Source: an uncultured Roseovarius sp.
Lineage (GTDB): Bacteria; Pseudomonadota; Alphaproteobacteria; Rhodobacterales; Rhodobacteraceae
DNA: 58,504 bases
Reading direction: 5' to 3'
Assembly (NCBI RefSeq): GCF_913057115.1
Contig: NZ_CAJXNN010000024.1
Location: forward strand, 1-58,504
The notes under the pieces are model-generated. The model was not told where the DNA came from. It saw nothing but the letters and a program-made list of their open reading frames with translations, and did not search any database. The translations under genes and the position numbers were made by a program. Within the stretch, counting starts at the first letter, position 1. Each line of letters opens with the position of its first letter. This document shows positions 27,085 to 36,247 of the stretch, piece after piece.

Positions 27085-27459
27085 TCAAGCCACGTCGCTC
27101 AGCACCCGGGCCAGATCAAACAGGCGGCGGCGCTGGTTCTCCGGGATCGCATAGTAAGACCGCACCAGATCAAGCGCTTCCTTGTCGCCCAGCAAATCTG
27201 CCGGAACACCTTCCTGTGCGTCTTCCCGCCCGCTGCCTTCGGTCTCCAGACCTTCAAAGAAAAAACTCACCTCAACGTCAAGAGCATCCGCGATGTCCCA
27301 AAGCCGCGATGCACTTACACGGTTGGCGCCGGTCTCGTATTTCTGAATTTGCTGGAATTTGATCCCGACACGCTCGGCCAGCTGTTGCTGGGTCATACCC
27401 ACCAACCAGCGGCGGTGACGAATTCGCTTACCAACATGCACATCAACTGGGTGCGGCAT
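27085..27459 (-). CDS. XRE-family helix-turn-helix regulator
   Basis: 124 aa; ATG 27459 follows AAGGA at seven bases, ruling out longer starts. HTH_3 domain at about residues 12-68: GKRIRHRRWLVGMTQQQLAERVGIKFQQIQKYETG.NRVSAS.LWDIA.AL. A C-terminal helical part (EALDLVRSYYAIPENQRRRLFDLAR) probably dimerises. Alphaproteobacteria have several such proteins, some linked to cell-cycle or biofilm control. Its own promoter lies in the AT-rich 310-base gap upstream. Confidence 0.85.
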   Translation of the reverse strand: MPHPVDVHVGKRIRHRRWLVGMTQQQLAERVGIKFQQIQKYETGANRVSASRLWDIADALDVEVSFFFEGLETEGSGREDAQEGVPADLLGDKEALDLVRSYYAIPENQRRRLFDLARVLSDVA

Positions 27460-27769
27460 GGAATTATCCTTCATTAATTCATGTCCCAAGGGACAGGGCG
27501 GGCATTTCCAACCAATGGATTGCCCAAGAGGAAACCGTAAACGTCATTTCACTCATATTACTACCGCAGGTTAGCAACCAATCCTGAAAAAACAAGAAAT
27601 ATTGCTCTCGAGAGAGGAAACCTACCCAAATGCAGTACAATTTTAACGGGCACCCCATCCTTTAGGATAGTCCCGGAGCTACCCGTCGGCGTCATTTGAC
27701 AGGCCGAGGATAATTTGACAAGCCTATCAAAAGTTTATTCCTTCTCCAACGCCGCCAAACGGGGGCATC
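27460..27769. other. AT-rich 310-bp divergent intergenic region
   Basis: It holds no gene that I can support. It is clearly richer in A/T than its surroundings and must contain promoters for the XRE regulator (left) and the quinone oxidoreductase (right). Two TTGACA hexamers occur at 27696-27701 and 27715-27720, and an inverted repeat spans 27695-27731. Confidence 0.5.
27695..27731 (+). promoter_or_regulatory. TTGACA pair and inverted repeat upstream of the quinone oxidoreductase
   Basis: TTTGACAGGC (27695-27704) and GCCTATCAAA (27722-27731) form an inverted repeat with one mismatch in ten. A second TTGACA at 27715-27720 lies inside. The arrangement looks like a promoter -35 element overlapped by an operator. 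No good -10 element is obvious at 16-18 bases. Confidence 0.35.
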
Positions 27770-28735
27770 ATGCGCGCGTATCAGATCGAATCACCCGGGG
27801 CGGCCCCCGTTCTCTCCGAGGTCTCGCCCCCGCAACCCGGCATGGGTGAAATCTCGGTACAGATCGGTGCCTGCGGCCTGAATTTCGCCGATCTCTTGAT
27901 GGTCAAGGGCGAATATCAGGATACACCCGTGGCGCCGTTCACCCTTGGTATGGAAGTTGCAGGCACGGTCACGGCACTGGGGCCCGATACCGACGGCCCC
28001 GCCCCCGGAACACGTGTCGCGGTCTTCGGCGGGCAAGGCGGTTTGGCCGAACAGGGCTGTTTTCCGGCGGATCGTGCCGTGGCCATCCCCGAGACAATGG
28101 ATTTCATAGACGCCGCCGCCTTTCAGATCGCCTATGGCACAAGCCACGTCGCCCTCGATCACCGGGCGCGCCTGCAACCCGGTGAAACGCTGCTCGTTCT
28201 CGGCGCGGCCGGCGGCGTCGGACTGACGGCGGTGGAGATTGGCAAGCTGATGGGTGCCACGGTCATTGCCTGCGCCCGTGGCCCTGAAAAGCTGGAGGCG
28301 GCGAAACAGGCAGGCGCCGATCACCTGATCGACGCTGAGACCGAAGATATCCGCGCGGTTTGCAAGGATCTCGGCGGGCTGGACGTGGTCTATGACCCGG
28401 TGGGTGGCGATCAGTTCAAGGCCGCCTTCCGCGCCTGCAATCCCGAGGCGCGCCTGCTGCCCATCGGCTTTGCCAGCGGCGACATCCCACAGATTCCCGC
28501 CAATCACCTTCTGGTCAAGAACCTTAGCGTCATGGGCCTCTATTGGGGCGGGTATCTCAAGTTCCGGCCCGAGGTGATAACCGACAGCATGCAAACCCTG
28601 ATTGGATGGTACAACGACGGACGCCTCAAACCGCATGTCAGCCACGTTTTGCCGCTCGACCGCGCGGCAGAGGGTTTGGACCTTCTCAAAACCCGCAAAT
28701 CGACTGGCAAGGTCGTGATTACGATGTCAGACTGA
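27770..28735 (+). CDS. Zinc-free MDR-family NADPH:quinone oxidoreductase
   Basis: 321 aa; ATG 27770. GroES-like N-terminal domain (ACGLNFADLLMVKGEYQ) and Rossmann domain with VLGAAGGVGLTAVEIGKLMGA at about residues 144-164; no zinc-ligand cysteines. Such enzymes reduce quinones, enones or enoyl thioesters with NADPH. It converges with the next LysR gene, overlapping it by 17 bases. Confidence 0.88.
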   Translation: MRAYQIESPGAAPVLSEVSPPQPGMGEISVQIGACGLNFADLLMVKGEYQDTPVAPFTLGMEVAGTVTALGPDTDGPAPGTRVAVFGGQGGLAEQGCFPADRAVAIPETMDFIDAAAFQIAYGTSHVALDHRARLQPGETLLVLGAAGGVGLTAVEIGKLMGATVIACARGPEKLEAAKQAGADHLIDAETEDIRAVCKDLGGLDVVYDPVGGDQFKAAFRACNPEARLLPIGFASGDIPQIPANHLLVKNLSVMGLYWGGYLKFRPEVITDSMQTLIGWYNDGRLKPHVSHVLPLDRAAEGLDLLKTRKSTGKVVITMSD

Positions 28736-29600
28736 CGACATTCCCGGCCCCGACCCCGCCGCCGTATTCATGGCGCAGCATCTCGGCCAGTGCCGTCGTC
28801 GGCGCATCACGCCGTTCGGCCCCGTACATGTTGACCATCTGCGTCCCAAGATCGGGCAAGGCCCCGCCGGTGTTGATCGCCTCCTGATGCGGTGGAATGC
28901 TGTCCTCCAACAAGGCCCCGACAGCCAGATCGGCACTGATCAGCGCCTCGACCGAGCGGTCATCCTCGGAGTCCACGGCCATTTCCCAATCAATCCCCGC
29001 CTCATCGAGTATCCGCAAAACGATGGGCCGGAAAATGCACACCGAACAAAACGCCAAACGCAAAGGCCGCCGCTTCCACGCCAGCCCGTCGCGCGCCCCG
29101 GCCCAACGAAGCGCCATGGTGGTCAGGGGTTCGCCTCCCGGCTTCACATCCTTTTCTGTGGTCAAGATAAGGTCCGCCTCGCCTTTGCGAAGCGTGTCGT
29201 GCAGGCGCATCGTGCTGGACGACTTGAGGTTCACTTTCATACGGGGAAACGCCGCATTGAAGGATTTGAGGACGCGGGGGATCACAGGATAGAAAATATC
29301 GTGTGGCACACCGAGAACGATCTCACCTTCATAAATCGTATCGGTCAGCCGCCCCACGGCCTCGTCATTCAATTCGACGATCCGACGCGCATACCCCAAA
29401 AGCTGCTCCCCCGCCGCAGTCAAGCTGACGCGCCGCGCGCTTCGATCCAGCACTTCGATGTCCAGCATCTCTTCCAAGCGCTTGATCTGCATGGAAACCG
29501 CCGACTGCGTCAGATGCAAAGACGCCGCAGCACGTGTGACGCCGCCATGTTCAGCAACGGCAAGGAAAGAGCGCAGGGTCGTTACGTCCAGATTTCTCAT
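28719..29600 (-). CDS. LysR family transcriptional regulator
   Basis: 293 aa; ATG 29600. Winged HTH at residues 1-60 (LDVTTLRSFLAVAEHGGVTRAAASLHLTQSAVSMQIKRLEE) and a substrate-binding domain. The end of the gene overlaps the quinone-oxidoreductase gene. It is divergent from a DUF1127 gene, and the intergenic DNA contains a LysR-type dyad (29635-29651) which is the likely autoregulatory site. Confidence 0.9.
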   Translation of the reverse strand: MRNLDVTTLRSFLAVAEHGGVTRAAASLHLTQSAVSMQIKRLEEMLDIEVLDRSARRVSLTAAGEQLLGYARRIVELNDEAVGRLTDTIYEGEIVLGVPHDIFYPVIPRVLKSFNAAFPRMKVNLKSSSTMRLHDTLRKGEADLILTTEKDVKPGGEPLTTMALRWAGARDGLAWKRRPLRLAFCSVCIFRPIVLRILDEAGIDWEMAVDSEDDRSVEALISADLAVGALLEDSIPPHQEAINTGGALPDLGTQMVNMYGAERRDAPTTALAEMLRHEYGGGVGAGNVVSLTS

Positions 29601-29634
29601 GTATCAACCTTTGTGATGCCAGGGTGAACAAACA

Positions 29635-29651
29635 TTCATTTTCACAATGAA
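29635..29651. promoter_or_regulatory. Candidate LysR-protein binding site
   Basis: TTCAT (29635-29639) and ATGAA (29647-29651) form a perfect inverted repeat with a 7-base centre. This contains the T-N11-A pattern expected of LysR sites. It sits 34 bases before the LysR start and 73 bases before the DUF1127 start. Confidence 0.45.
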
Positions 29652-29724
29652 CATTATTCTGGCAAATACATCAACAACAAAGATGAAAGACACCCAAACC
29701 ATCACATATATCAAAGGATCAGAC

Positions 29725-29937
29725 ATGGCGTATCTCCACCACACCCAGGCGGATTGCAACACCACTGCCCCGCGGCCCCGGCTCGGCTTGCGTCACTATC
29801 TGGCGCTTTGGCAACAGCGCCGCAACTTGGCACGAATGGAAGAGTGGCAACGCCGCGATCTGGGCCTGTCAGACCGCGAAATTGAGGCCGAGGCAAGCCG
29901 CGCACCGTGGGACGCCCCCGAGGCATGGCGCCAATAG
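29725..29937 (+). CDS. DUF1127 domain small protein
   Basis: 70 aa; ATG 29725 follows AAGGA at seven bases, which excludes the longer in-frame starts. The C-terminal half, LARMEEWQRRDLGLSDREIEAE, is the DUF1127 arginine-rich domain. In other alphaproteobacteria such short proteins bind RNA or tune phosphate and carbon responses, but function cannot be assigned here. It is divergent from LysR and upstream of the Bax-inhibitor gene, which has its own 100-base leader. Confidence 0.82.
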   Translation: MAYLHHTQADCNTTAPRPRLGLRHYLALWQQRRNLARMEEWQRRDLGLSDREIEAEASRAPWDAPEAWRQ

Positions 29938-30039
29938 CTCCAATTCCTGACCGGAAAGCCTTGAAATGCAAGCCAGCCTGACCGATATTGTCAGCAAAGC
30001 CTTTGACAGGCTTGCCAGTTCAACATTTTGGAGGCTTTG

Positions 30040-30819
30040 ATGGCTGAATTTGATACAATCCGGACGGGCGTTGGCAACCGCACCGCCCAGATTGACGAGG
30101 GCCTGCGCGCCCATATGAACAAAGTCTACGGCACTATGTCCGTGGGCATGCTGATCACCGCTCTGGCGGCATGGGCAATCTCTGGCCTTGCGACCACCAC
30201 CGACCCGTCGATGGCAACGGCGCAATTGCCCAATGGCACGATGCTCAACAGCCTTGGAAGCACGATCTACATGTCCCCCCTGCGCTGGGTCATCATGCTG
30301 GCCCCGCTGGCCTTCATCTTCCTTGGCTGGGGCGCTCTGATGCGCAAGGGCTCGGCCGCCACCGTGCAGCTTGGCTTTTTCGCCTTCGCCGCGCTGATCG
30401 GCCTGTCGCTCAGCTCGATCTTCTTGGTGTTCACCGCCTATTCGATCACCCAGACCTTCCTCGTGACGGCGATCGCCTTCGCGGGCCTGTCGCTCTGGGG
30501 CTATACCACCAAGAAGGACATCTCGGCTTGGGGCAGCTTCCTGATCATGGGCGTGATCGGCCTGATCGTGGCGATGATCATCAACTGGTTCCTGCAATCA
30601 CCCGCGATGATGTACGCCATTTCGGCCATCGGTCTGCTGATTTTTGCGGGCCTCACCGCCTTCTACACGCAGGACATCAAGAACACCTACGTGGCCCATG
30701 CCGCGCATGGCGATCAGGAATGGCTGGACAAAGCCGCCTATGATGGCGCGCTCAGCCTCTACATCTCCTTCCTGAACATGTTCCAGTTCCTGCTGATGTT
30801 CATGGGACAAGAATCCTAA
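30040..30819 (+). CDS. Bax inhibitor-1/YccA family membrane protein
   Basis: 259 aa; ATG 30040 after GGAGG at five bases. Seven hydrophobic segments spread from about residue 30 to 255. Family features include the central ITQTFLVTAIAFAGLSLWGYTTKKDIS and DIKNTYV...GDQEWLDKAAYDGALSLYISFLNMF. BI-1 proteins are inner-membrane proteins, some acting as pH-sensitive Ca2+ leaks and some interacting with FtsH. A strong terminator follows. Confidence 0.93.
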   Translation: MAEFDTIRTGVGNRTAQIDEGLRAHMNKVYGTMSVGMLITALAAWAISGLATTTDPSMATAQLPNGTMLNSLGSTIYMSPLRWVIMLAPLAFIFLGWGALMRKGSAATVQLGFFAFAALIGLSLSSIFLVFTAYSITQTFLVTAIAFAGLSLWGYTTKKDISAWGSFLIMGVIGLIVAMIINWFLQSPAMMYAISAIGLLIFAGLTAFYTQDIKNTYVAHAAHGDQEWLDKAAYDGALSLYISFLNMFQFLLMFMGQES

Positions 30820-30840
30820 CCAGCCCACCCAAAAGGCCAA

Positions 30841-30868
30841 AGGCCGGCTCATTTGAGCCGGCCTTTTC
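30841..30868 (+). terminator. Rho-independent terminator of the Bax-inhibitor gene
   Basis: AGGCCGGCTC (30841-30850) and GAGCCGGCCT (30855-30864) form a perfect 10-bp stem with a 4-base loop, followed by TTT. Confidence 0.85.
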
Positions 30869-30894
30869 CATTTGCACTCGGGGCCATGATCAAA

Positions 30895-30940
30895 CCGATT
30901 TCTTGAAAAGAAATCGGATCGAAATCTTTTCAAGATTTCG
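30895..30940. repeat. Tandem pair of perfect hairpins with interchangeable arms
   Basis: Hairpin 1: CCGATTTCTT (30895-30904) with AAGAAATCGG (30908-30917), 3-base loop. Hairpin 2: CGAAATCTT (30920-30928) with AAGATTTCG (30932-30940), 3-base loop. They are only two bases apart and lie 27 bases beyond the Bax-inhibitor terminator. No T run follows, so this is not a plain terminator. Confidence 0.7.
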
Positions 30941-31053
30941 TGCCCCCTTGGGCGATTTGATGCCATGCCACGGCCCTTTGAGTGGACATTCCATCAAGCC
31001 CCCTCCATGGTCGCGTCCAAGACTGCCCCCCGGATGAAAAGGCCCAACCGCCT

Positions 31054-31500
31054 GTGACTCAACTCACCCTCGCCAAACCTGACGATCTTGACCGCCTCAC
31101 CCGGCTCGTCGCCGATTTTCATACCGAACAGGGCATCAACCAAGACGCGGAAACCCGCCGCGCGGCGCTTGCCCCTCTGCTCGAAGGCTCCCCGCATGGC
31201 GCGGCCTACCTCATCGGCCCGGGGCGCGCGCCCATCGGCTATATCATCGTCTGTTTCGGCTGGTCGGTGGAATTTGGCGGCATGGATGGCTTTCTGGATG
31301 AGCTTTACATCCGCCCTGCCGTGCGCGGGCGCGGCATCGGCTCCGAAGTTCTCATGAGCCTGCCCAAAGCCCTCGCGGGCGCGGGGCTCAAGGCGCTGCA
31401 CCTCGAAGTCAAAACCGAAGACGAGCGCGCGCAACGCTTCTATCGCAAACTGCGCTTTCAACCGCGCGAGGGCTACCGCCTGATGACCCGGATCATATAG
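31054..31500 (+). CDS. GNAT family N-acetyltransferase (GTG start)
   Basis: 148 aa if started at GTG 31054 (reads [19 protein letters not shown]), 17 bases after an AAAAGG stretch; a longer in-frame start is possible but adds unlikely sequence. Acetyl-CoA binding motif [12 protein letters not shown] at about residues 95-105, and [16 protein letters not shown] at the end. The substrate is unknown. It lies 31 bases upstream of selO on the same strand. Confidence 0.82.
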   Translation: MTQLTLAKPDDLDRLTRLVADFHTEQGINQDAETRRAALAPLLEGSPHGAAYLIGPGRAPIGYIIVCFGWSVEFGGMDGFLDELYIRPAVRGRGIGSEVLMSLPKALAGAGLKALHLEVKTEDERAQRFYRKLRFQPREGYRLMTRII

Positions 31501-31531
31501 AAATCCGCGGCAAAATGCTTACCTTCACCCC

Positions 31532-32953
31532 ATGACCCTGCATATCCCCTTTGATAACAGTTATGCCCGCCTGCCCGCCGGGTTCTATACGCGCCTCAAC
31601 CCTGTGCCGGTGAAATCGCCGCAACTTCTGGCCTTCAACGACGGGCTGGCGCAAACCCTTGGCCTCACGCCCGGAAACCCTGAGGATATGGCCAAGGTCT
31701 TCTCCGGCAATCTGCCCCCTGATGGCGCGGAACCCCTCGCACAGGTCTATGCCGGGCACCAATTCGGCGGCTTTTCCCCGCAACTCGGCGATGGCCGCGC
31801 CAACCTGCTGGGCGAGGTGGTCACGCCCGAGGGTCAGCGGTTCGACATCCAGCTCAAAGGCTCCGGTCCCACGCCCTACTCCCGTATGGGCGACGGGCGC
31901 GCGTGGCTCGGGCCGGTCCTGCGCGAATACGTGGTCTCGGAAGCAATGCACGCCATGGGCATCCCCACCAGCCGCGCCTTGGCCGCCGTCACCACGGGCG
32001 AGCCGGTTTATCGCGATACCGGCGCCATGCCCGGCGCGATCCTGACGCGCGTCGCCGCCTCTCATATCAGGGTCGGCACGTTCCAGTATTTCGCCGCCCG
32101 CCGCGATCTGAAATCCCTGCAAAACCTTTTCGATTACACGGTCGCCCGCCACGCGCCCGAGGCCGAAACCCCCACCGATCTTCTGGCCCATGTCATCGAC
32201 CGTCAGGCGCGATTGATTGCGCAATGGATGGGCGTTGGCTTCATCCACGGGGTGATGAACACCGACAACACCACGCTTTCCGGCGAAACCATCGACTATG
32301 GCCCCTGCGCCTTCATGGACAGCTTCCACCCCGACACGGTCTATTCCTCCATCGACCGGCAGGGGCGCTATGCCTATTCCAACCAGCCCAATGTGATCGT
32401 GTGGAACATGGCGCAACTGGCCACAGCGCTTGTGCCGCTGATGCCCGATCAGGACGCCGCCATCGAGGAGTTCACCAAGCTCGTCCACGCCATGCCCGAG
32501 CGTATTCAGGCCCATTGGCTCAACGTCTTTGGCCGCAAGATCGGGCTCGAGGCGGCAACGGCAGAGGATGAACCGCTCATCACCGGGCTTTTGGCCCGCA
32601 TGGCCGAAGGTCAAGCCGATTTCACCAATACCTTCCGCGCCCTTGCCACTGGCGGCGCCCGCGATCAGTTCACCGACCCCGCCAGCTTCGACACATGGGA
32701 AGCGGAGTGGAAAAAACGCCTTGAGAGCGAAGACGACCCAACAGCCCGCATGCGCCGCGCCAACCCCTCCGTCATCCCGCGCAACCACCGTTTGGAACAA
32801 ATGATTGATGCCGCGGTCGCCGTCGATTTGGCGCCGTTCAACCGCCTGTTGCAGCTCCTCGCAACCCCCTACGACGACCACGACGAGGCGGCAGACCTCA
32901 AGCGCCCACCCCAGCCCGCCGAAGTGGTCCAAGCCACCTTCTGCGGCACGTGA
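31532..32953 (+). CDS. selO: Protein adenylyltransferase SelO (YdiU family)
   Basis: 473 aa; ATG 31532. A pseudokinase fold that transfers AMP to protein hydroxyls. Motifs: [36 protein letters not shown] (glycine-rich loop) and [20 protein letters not shown] with catalytic/metal Asp residues at about 245 and 255. The C-terminus ends TFCGT, keeping the redox-active Cys third from the end that is selenocysteine in eukaryotic SelO. Length is normal for bacteria. It abuts the convergent membrane-protein gene with no spacer. Confidence 0.95.
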   Translation: MTLHIPFDNSYARLPAGFYTRLNPVPVKSPQLLAFNDGLAQTLGLTPGNPEDMAKVFSGNLPPDGAEPLAQVYAGHQFGGFSPQLGDGRANLLGEVVTPEGQRFDIQLKGSGPTPYSRMGDGRAWLGPVLREYVVSEAMHAMGIPTSRALAAVTTGEPVYRDTGAMPGAILTRVAASHIRVGTFQYFAARRDLKSLQNLFDYTVARHAPEAETPTDLLAHVIDRQARLIAQWMGVGFIHGVMNTDNTTLSGETIDYGPCAFMDSFHPDTVYSSIDRQGRYAYSNQPNVIVWNMAQLATALVPLMPDQDAAIEEFTKLVHAMPERIQAHWLNVFGRKIGLEAATAEDEPLITGLLARMAEGQADFTNTFRALATGGARDQFTDPASFDTWEAEWKKRLESEDDPTARMRRANPSVIPRNHRLEQMIDAAVAVDLAPFNRLLQLLATPYDDHDEAADLKRPPQPAEVVQATFCGT

Positions 32954-33589
32954 TCACTTTTTCCACCGCTTGAAGAACTTCGGATTACGCTGCACGAATT
33001 CGTCGATGACCGAGGCCAGCCCGCCCTTGGCCTGCCCCTTGAGATAGGCCAGCCCCGCCGCCGCGCCGATCACCGCGCCCACAACGTTGACAATCAAATC
33101 GCCCATCGTGTCCACCAACCCCGATTTCTGCATGTTCAGCCCGAAAAGCTGATCCATCGCAAACTCGAAAACCTCCCAGATCGTGCCGATGAACACGGCG
33201 AAACAGAATCCGAAAAAGGCCACCGCCACATGCGGCGCGGCAAAGCGGTCGCCCTGGAACATCATGAAAACCAAGACGAATCCGATCAGGCCAAACCCGA
33301 TGGCCGACCCGCCGTGCATCGCCACGTCCCACCACCAGAGTCTCTCATAAAAATCAAGGACTTCACCCAGAAAAAGCGTACCGCCGACGAACATGACAAG
33401 CGCCGCGATGAAACTGGGCGGCACCTTGATATCCGCCCATGTCGCCACGAAAACCGGGGCCAAAGACACCGCCAATGTCACGACCGCCACAAAGGCCAGC
33501 TCCAATTGCCATTGGACCAAGGCCCAGACCGCCACGCCCGCCAAAGCGGTCCAGATGATCCGCGCCAGCCAGGTTTGATCCGAAAACAT
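32954..33589 (-). CDS. Multi-pass membrane protein, DUF2238-like
   Basis: 211 aa; ATG 33589. About six hydrophobic segments, with conserved polar patches inside the membrane: WWWDVAMHGGSAIGFGLIGF near residues 84-103, GTIWEVFEFAMDQLFG near 136-151 and VDTMGDLIVNVVGA. The pattern of a His, Trp-Glu and Asp between helices recalls DUF2238/YjdF-type proteins. Function unknown. Its TGA abuts the selO TGA in a TGATCA palindrome. Confidence 0.72.
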   Translation of the reverse strand: MFSDQTWLARIIWTALAGVAVWALVQWQLELAFVAVVTLAVSLAPVFVATWADIKVPPSFIAALVMFVGGTLFLGEVLDFYERLWWWDVAMHGGSAIGFGLIGFVLVFMMFQGDRFAAPHVAVAFFGFCFAVFIGTIWEVFEFAMDQLFGLNMQKSGLVDTMGDLIVNVVGAVIGAAAGLAYLKGQAKGGLASVIDEFVQRNPKFFKRWKK

Positions 33590-33627
33590 CGGGTGACACC
33601 CCTTTCATTTGGGTTTTTTATGGTCCC

Positions 33628-34329
33628 ATGTTGACCGTATCACCCTTGAGGATTGCAACCTATAACCTGCAAAAATGCGTCGGCCTCGACCTGCGCCGCA
33701 GGCCCGACCGCAGTTTGGCGGTGATCAATGCGCTTCAGGCACAGGTGGTTGTCCTGCAAGAAGTGGACAAGCGCCTGCCGCCCCGTCCCGCCGCCCTGCC
33801 GCATGACATGGTCGAGGACGACGGCTGGCACATCCTGCCCTTCGGAGCACCCGGCGGTTCGCTTGGCTGGCACGGCAACGCCATGCTTCTGCGCGACGGG
33901 GTCCATGCAACCCACACCGCCCATATCGACCTGCCCGGGCTGGAGCCGCGCGGCGCGATCCGCGCCGAACTTGAAACCCCTCTCGGTCCCCTGCGGGTGA
34001 TCGGAATGCACCTTGGCCTCGTCCGCCGATACCGCCTGCTGCAACTGGGCGCGATCAACCGTGCGCTTGGTAAACTGTCACCAATGCCCACGGTCTTTGC
34101 CGGGGATTTCAACGACTGGGGCAATGGCATGGCCCTTGATGCCGCCGTCAAACGCGTGCGCTTCATCCCGGCCCGCGCCTCCTTTCCCGCGCCGCGCCCG
34201 GTGGCCCCGCTCGACCGCATCGCGCTCAGTGACGAGTTGGACGCCGTTGACAGCGGCGTGCACGGCGCGCGCCCGGCACATATCGCCTCCGATCACCTGC
34301 CCGTATGGGCCGACCTGACCCTCAAGTGA
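33628..34329 (+). CDS. Endonuclease/exonuclease/phosphatase family protein
   Basis: 233 aa; ATG 33628. EEP fold markers in order: RIATYNLQKC (Asn), VVLQEVD (metal Glu near residue 48), GMHLG, AGDFNDW (Asp/Asn near 156) and ASDHLPVWADL (C-terminal Asp-His). No signal peptide. Members cleave nucleic acids, nucleotides or phospholipids with Mg2+, so substrate is open. It runs into phzF with an 8-base gap. Confidence 0.88.
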   Translation: MLTVSPLRIATYNLQKCVGLDLRRRPDRSLAVINALQAQVVVLQEVDKRLPPRPAALPHDMVEDDGWHILPFGAPGGSLGWHGNAMLLRDGVHATHTAHIDLPGLEPRGAIRAELETPLGPLRVIGMHLGLVRRYRLLQLGAINRALGKLSPMPTVFAGDFNDWGNGMALDAAVKRVRFIPARASFPAPRPVAPLDRIALSDELDAVDSGVHGARPAHIASDHLPVWADLTLK

Positions 34330-34337
34330 GACACCCC

Positions 34338-35177
34338 ATGCACCGCTATTTCGTCTACGATGTCTTTACCGAAACCCGCTTTGGCGGCAATCAACTGGCC
34401 GTCTTCCCCGAGGCAGAAAGCATCCCCGAAGCGGAGCTGCAAAGCATCGCTGCGGAGTTCAACTTCTCCGAAGTCACTTTCGTCTACCCACCCGAAAACC
34501 GCGACCACACCGCCCGCCTGCGCATCTTCACCCCGACAATGGAAGTCCCCTTCGCCGGCCACCCCACCATCGGCAGCGCCAAGGCGCTGGCCGAATTGGG
34601 CCACGGCCCCGAGATGGTACTGGAACTGGGTATTGGCCCGCTGCCCTGCACCGCCGGACCACATGGCGCGCGCTTCACGACAAGCGCGCCGCTCGAACGT
34701 CTGGCCAACCCCGACCCTGCGTTGGTTGCCCGCGCCCTTGGCCTGGCGGTTGACCAAATCGACCAAAGCGCACATGCGCCTACGCTCGCTTCCGTCGGCC
34801 TGCCCTTCACACTCACCGCGCTGAAAACCCGGGCCGATCTGGCCGCCTGTCAAACCGATATGGCCGCCTTCCGCGACGGCGCAAAGGCCCACCCCGAAGG
34901 CCTTGATTTCGCGCAATTCGCCTATATCCGCGAGGGCGACACGATCCACGCCCGCATGTTTGCGCCTTTGGATAACATCCCCGAAGACCCCGCCACCGGC
35001 AGTGCCTGTGCCGCGCTTGCGGCCTTTCTCTGCGATCTGGACGGCGCGCCCTTATCTGTGACCGTCCATCAAGGTGAGGATATGGGCCGCTCCAGCCTCA
35101 TTCACCTCACTGCCAACGGCGAAAGAGTCACCGTCGCCGGTCAGGCCGTGCGCGTGATGGAAGGCTCGCTCTTGTAA
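34338..35177 (+). CDS. PhzF family protein (phenazine-biosynthesis-like isomerase/epimerase)
   Basis: 279 aa from ATG 34338. PhzF fold motifs: FVYDVFTETRFGGNQLAVF at residues 4-22, AEFNFSEVTFV with the conserved catalytic-type Glu, FTPTMEVPFAGHPTIG and DPATGSACAALAAFL. No phenazine genes are nearby, so it is a housekeeping PhzF-like enzyme of unknown substrate. Its last 37 bases overlap the convergent acyltransferase. Confidence 0.9.
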   Translation: MHRYFVYDVFTETRFGGNQLAVFPEAESIPEAELQSIAAEFNFSEVTFVYPPENRDHTARLRIFTPTMEVPFAGHPTIGSAKALAELGHGPEMVLELGIGPLPCTAGPHGARFTTSAPLERLANPDPALVARALGLAVDQIDQSAHAPTLASVGLPFTLTALKTRADLAACQTDMAAFRDGAKAHPEGLDFAQFAYIREGDTIHARMFAPLDNIPEDPATGSACAALAAFLCDLDGAPLSVTVHQGEDMGRSSLIHLTANGERVTVAGQAVRVMEGSLL

Positions 35178-36244
35178 GGAACCCGCAACACCCGGCGCAG
35201 GCCCGCGCGCCAGTGGTGCAAGGGCCGCTCGAACGCGGCGGCAAAGGCATAGCACAGGACAAAGGTCAGGCCGAACAGCACCGTATCGCCCGCCCATGAT
35301 GCACCGGGCAAAGGCAGGCCACCAAGAAACTGCAAAAGCGGGTAATGCATCAGGTAAAGCGAGAAACTTCCCCCCGCCAGCCAAGCGGCGGGCGCGGCCA
35401 CGCGCCCCCCCTCCCACGCCGCCAAAAGCCGCGCCATGCCCAAAAGATGCGCCGTAACCATCAGGCCCAACAGCCCGTTCCACAAAAATTCATCCGAAAA
35501 CCGCAACCCAAGCGCCTGATGCATAGGGTCAGTCAATTCCACAAGCATATCCGGCACGCCAATTGCCAAACACAGCCCATAGGCCACCCCCGGCAAAACC
35601 GCCAAGCGCAGCGCCACAGGTCGGGTCATCTCGGCCTCCGCCGTGATCCGCCGATAAAGCCAAACACCCATCAGCCACGCCGGCATGAGCAACAGGATGT
35701 TCAGACCAAACAAGGCAACGCCCGCCGCTAGCAAAACCAACCGCCGCACGCCGGTAGTATAAAAGGCCACGGCAAAAAGCGCATAAAACGCCGCCTCATA
35801 GCTCAAGGACCAAAACGGCCCATTGGTGCCAAGCCGCGTGGCCATGCCGCCCCACTCATTGGAAAAACTCAACCCGCGCAGCAAAACCTCCCACAGCGGC
35901 AGGGCGTTGTACTGCCAGCCATCGTAAAGCGTCGGCGCAAGCCCCACGCCCAACCGATCAAGGAAAAACCCGATCACCAGCGCCGGTAGCGCCACAGACC
36001 AAAGCCGCGTCGCCCGGTCAAAGGCAAACCGCCCAATACCGCCCGGTTTCACCGACACCACATGTGCGATGACCAGCCCCGACAACACGAAAAACACGAT
36101 CACCGCATCGCTGCCAAGGTTCAACTCACGCACCCAAATCCACCGCCCTTCGGTGAACCGCGGATAGGCGAAATGCGATAGCATCACGATCAAGGCCGCC
36201 GCGAACCGCAGTCCATCAAGATATATGGAAAACCCACGCGTCAC
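35141..36244 (-). CDS. OafA/YrhL-type acyltransferase (acyltransferase family 3, GTG start)
   Basis: 367 aa. About ten hydrophobic segments. Acyltransferase-3 opening IYLDGLRFAAALIVMLSHF (catalytic His region) and FVLSGLVI are present at residues 6-65. The start is GTG 36244, three bases after the TAA of the sterol-desaturase gene; no ATG fits, and GGCGGAA just upstream serves as ribosome site. It probably adds acyl groups to a surface glycan or lipid. Confidence 0.88.
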   Translation of the reverse strand: MTRGFSIYLDGLRFAAALIVMLSHFAYPRFTEGRWIWVRELNLGSDAVIVFFVLSGLVIAHVVSVKPGGIGRFAFDRATRLWSVALPALVIGFFLDRLGVGLAPTLYDGWQYNALPLWEVLLRGLSFSNEWGGMATRLGTNGPFWSLSYEAAFYALFAVAFYTTGVRRLVLLAAGVALFGLNILLLMPAWLMGVWLYRRITAEAEMTRPVALRLAVLPGVAYGLCLAIGVPDMLVELTDPMHQALGLRFSDEFLWNGLLGLMVTAHLLGMARLLAAWEGGRVAAPAAWLAGGSFSLYLMHYPLLQFLGGLPLPGASWAGDTVLFGLTFVLCYAFAAAFERPLHHWRAGLRRVLRVPYKSEPSITRTA

Positions 36245-36247
36245 GGC

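Noticed and set aside
31493..32932. 479-codon minus-strand frame opposite selO
   Set aside because: SelO has complete catalytic motifs and the terminal Cys; the opposite frame is a high-GC shadow.
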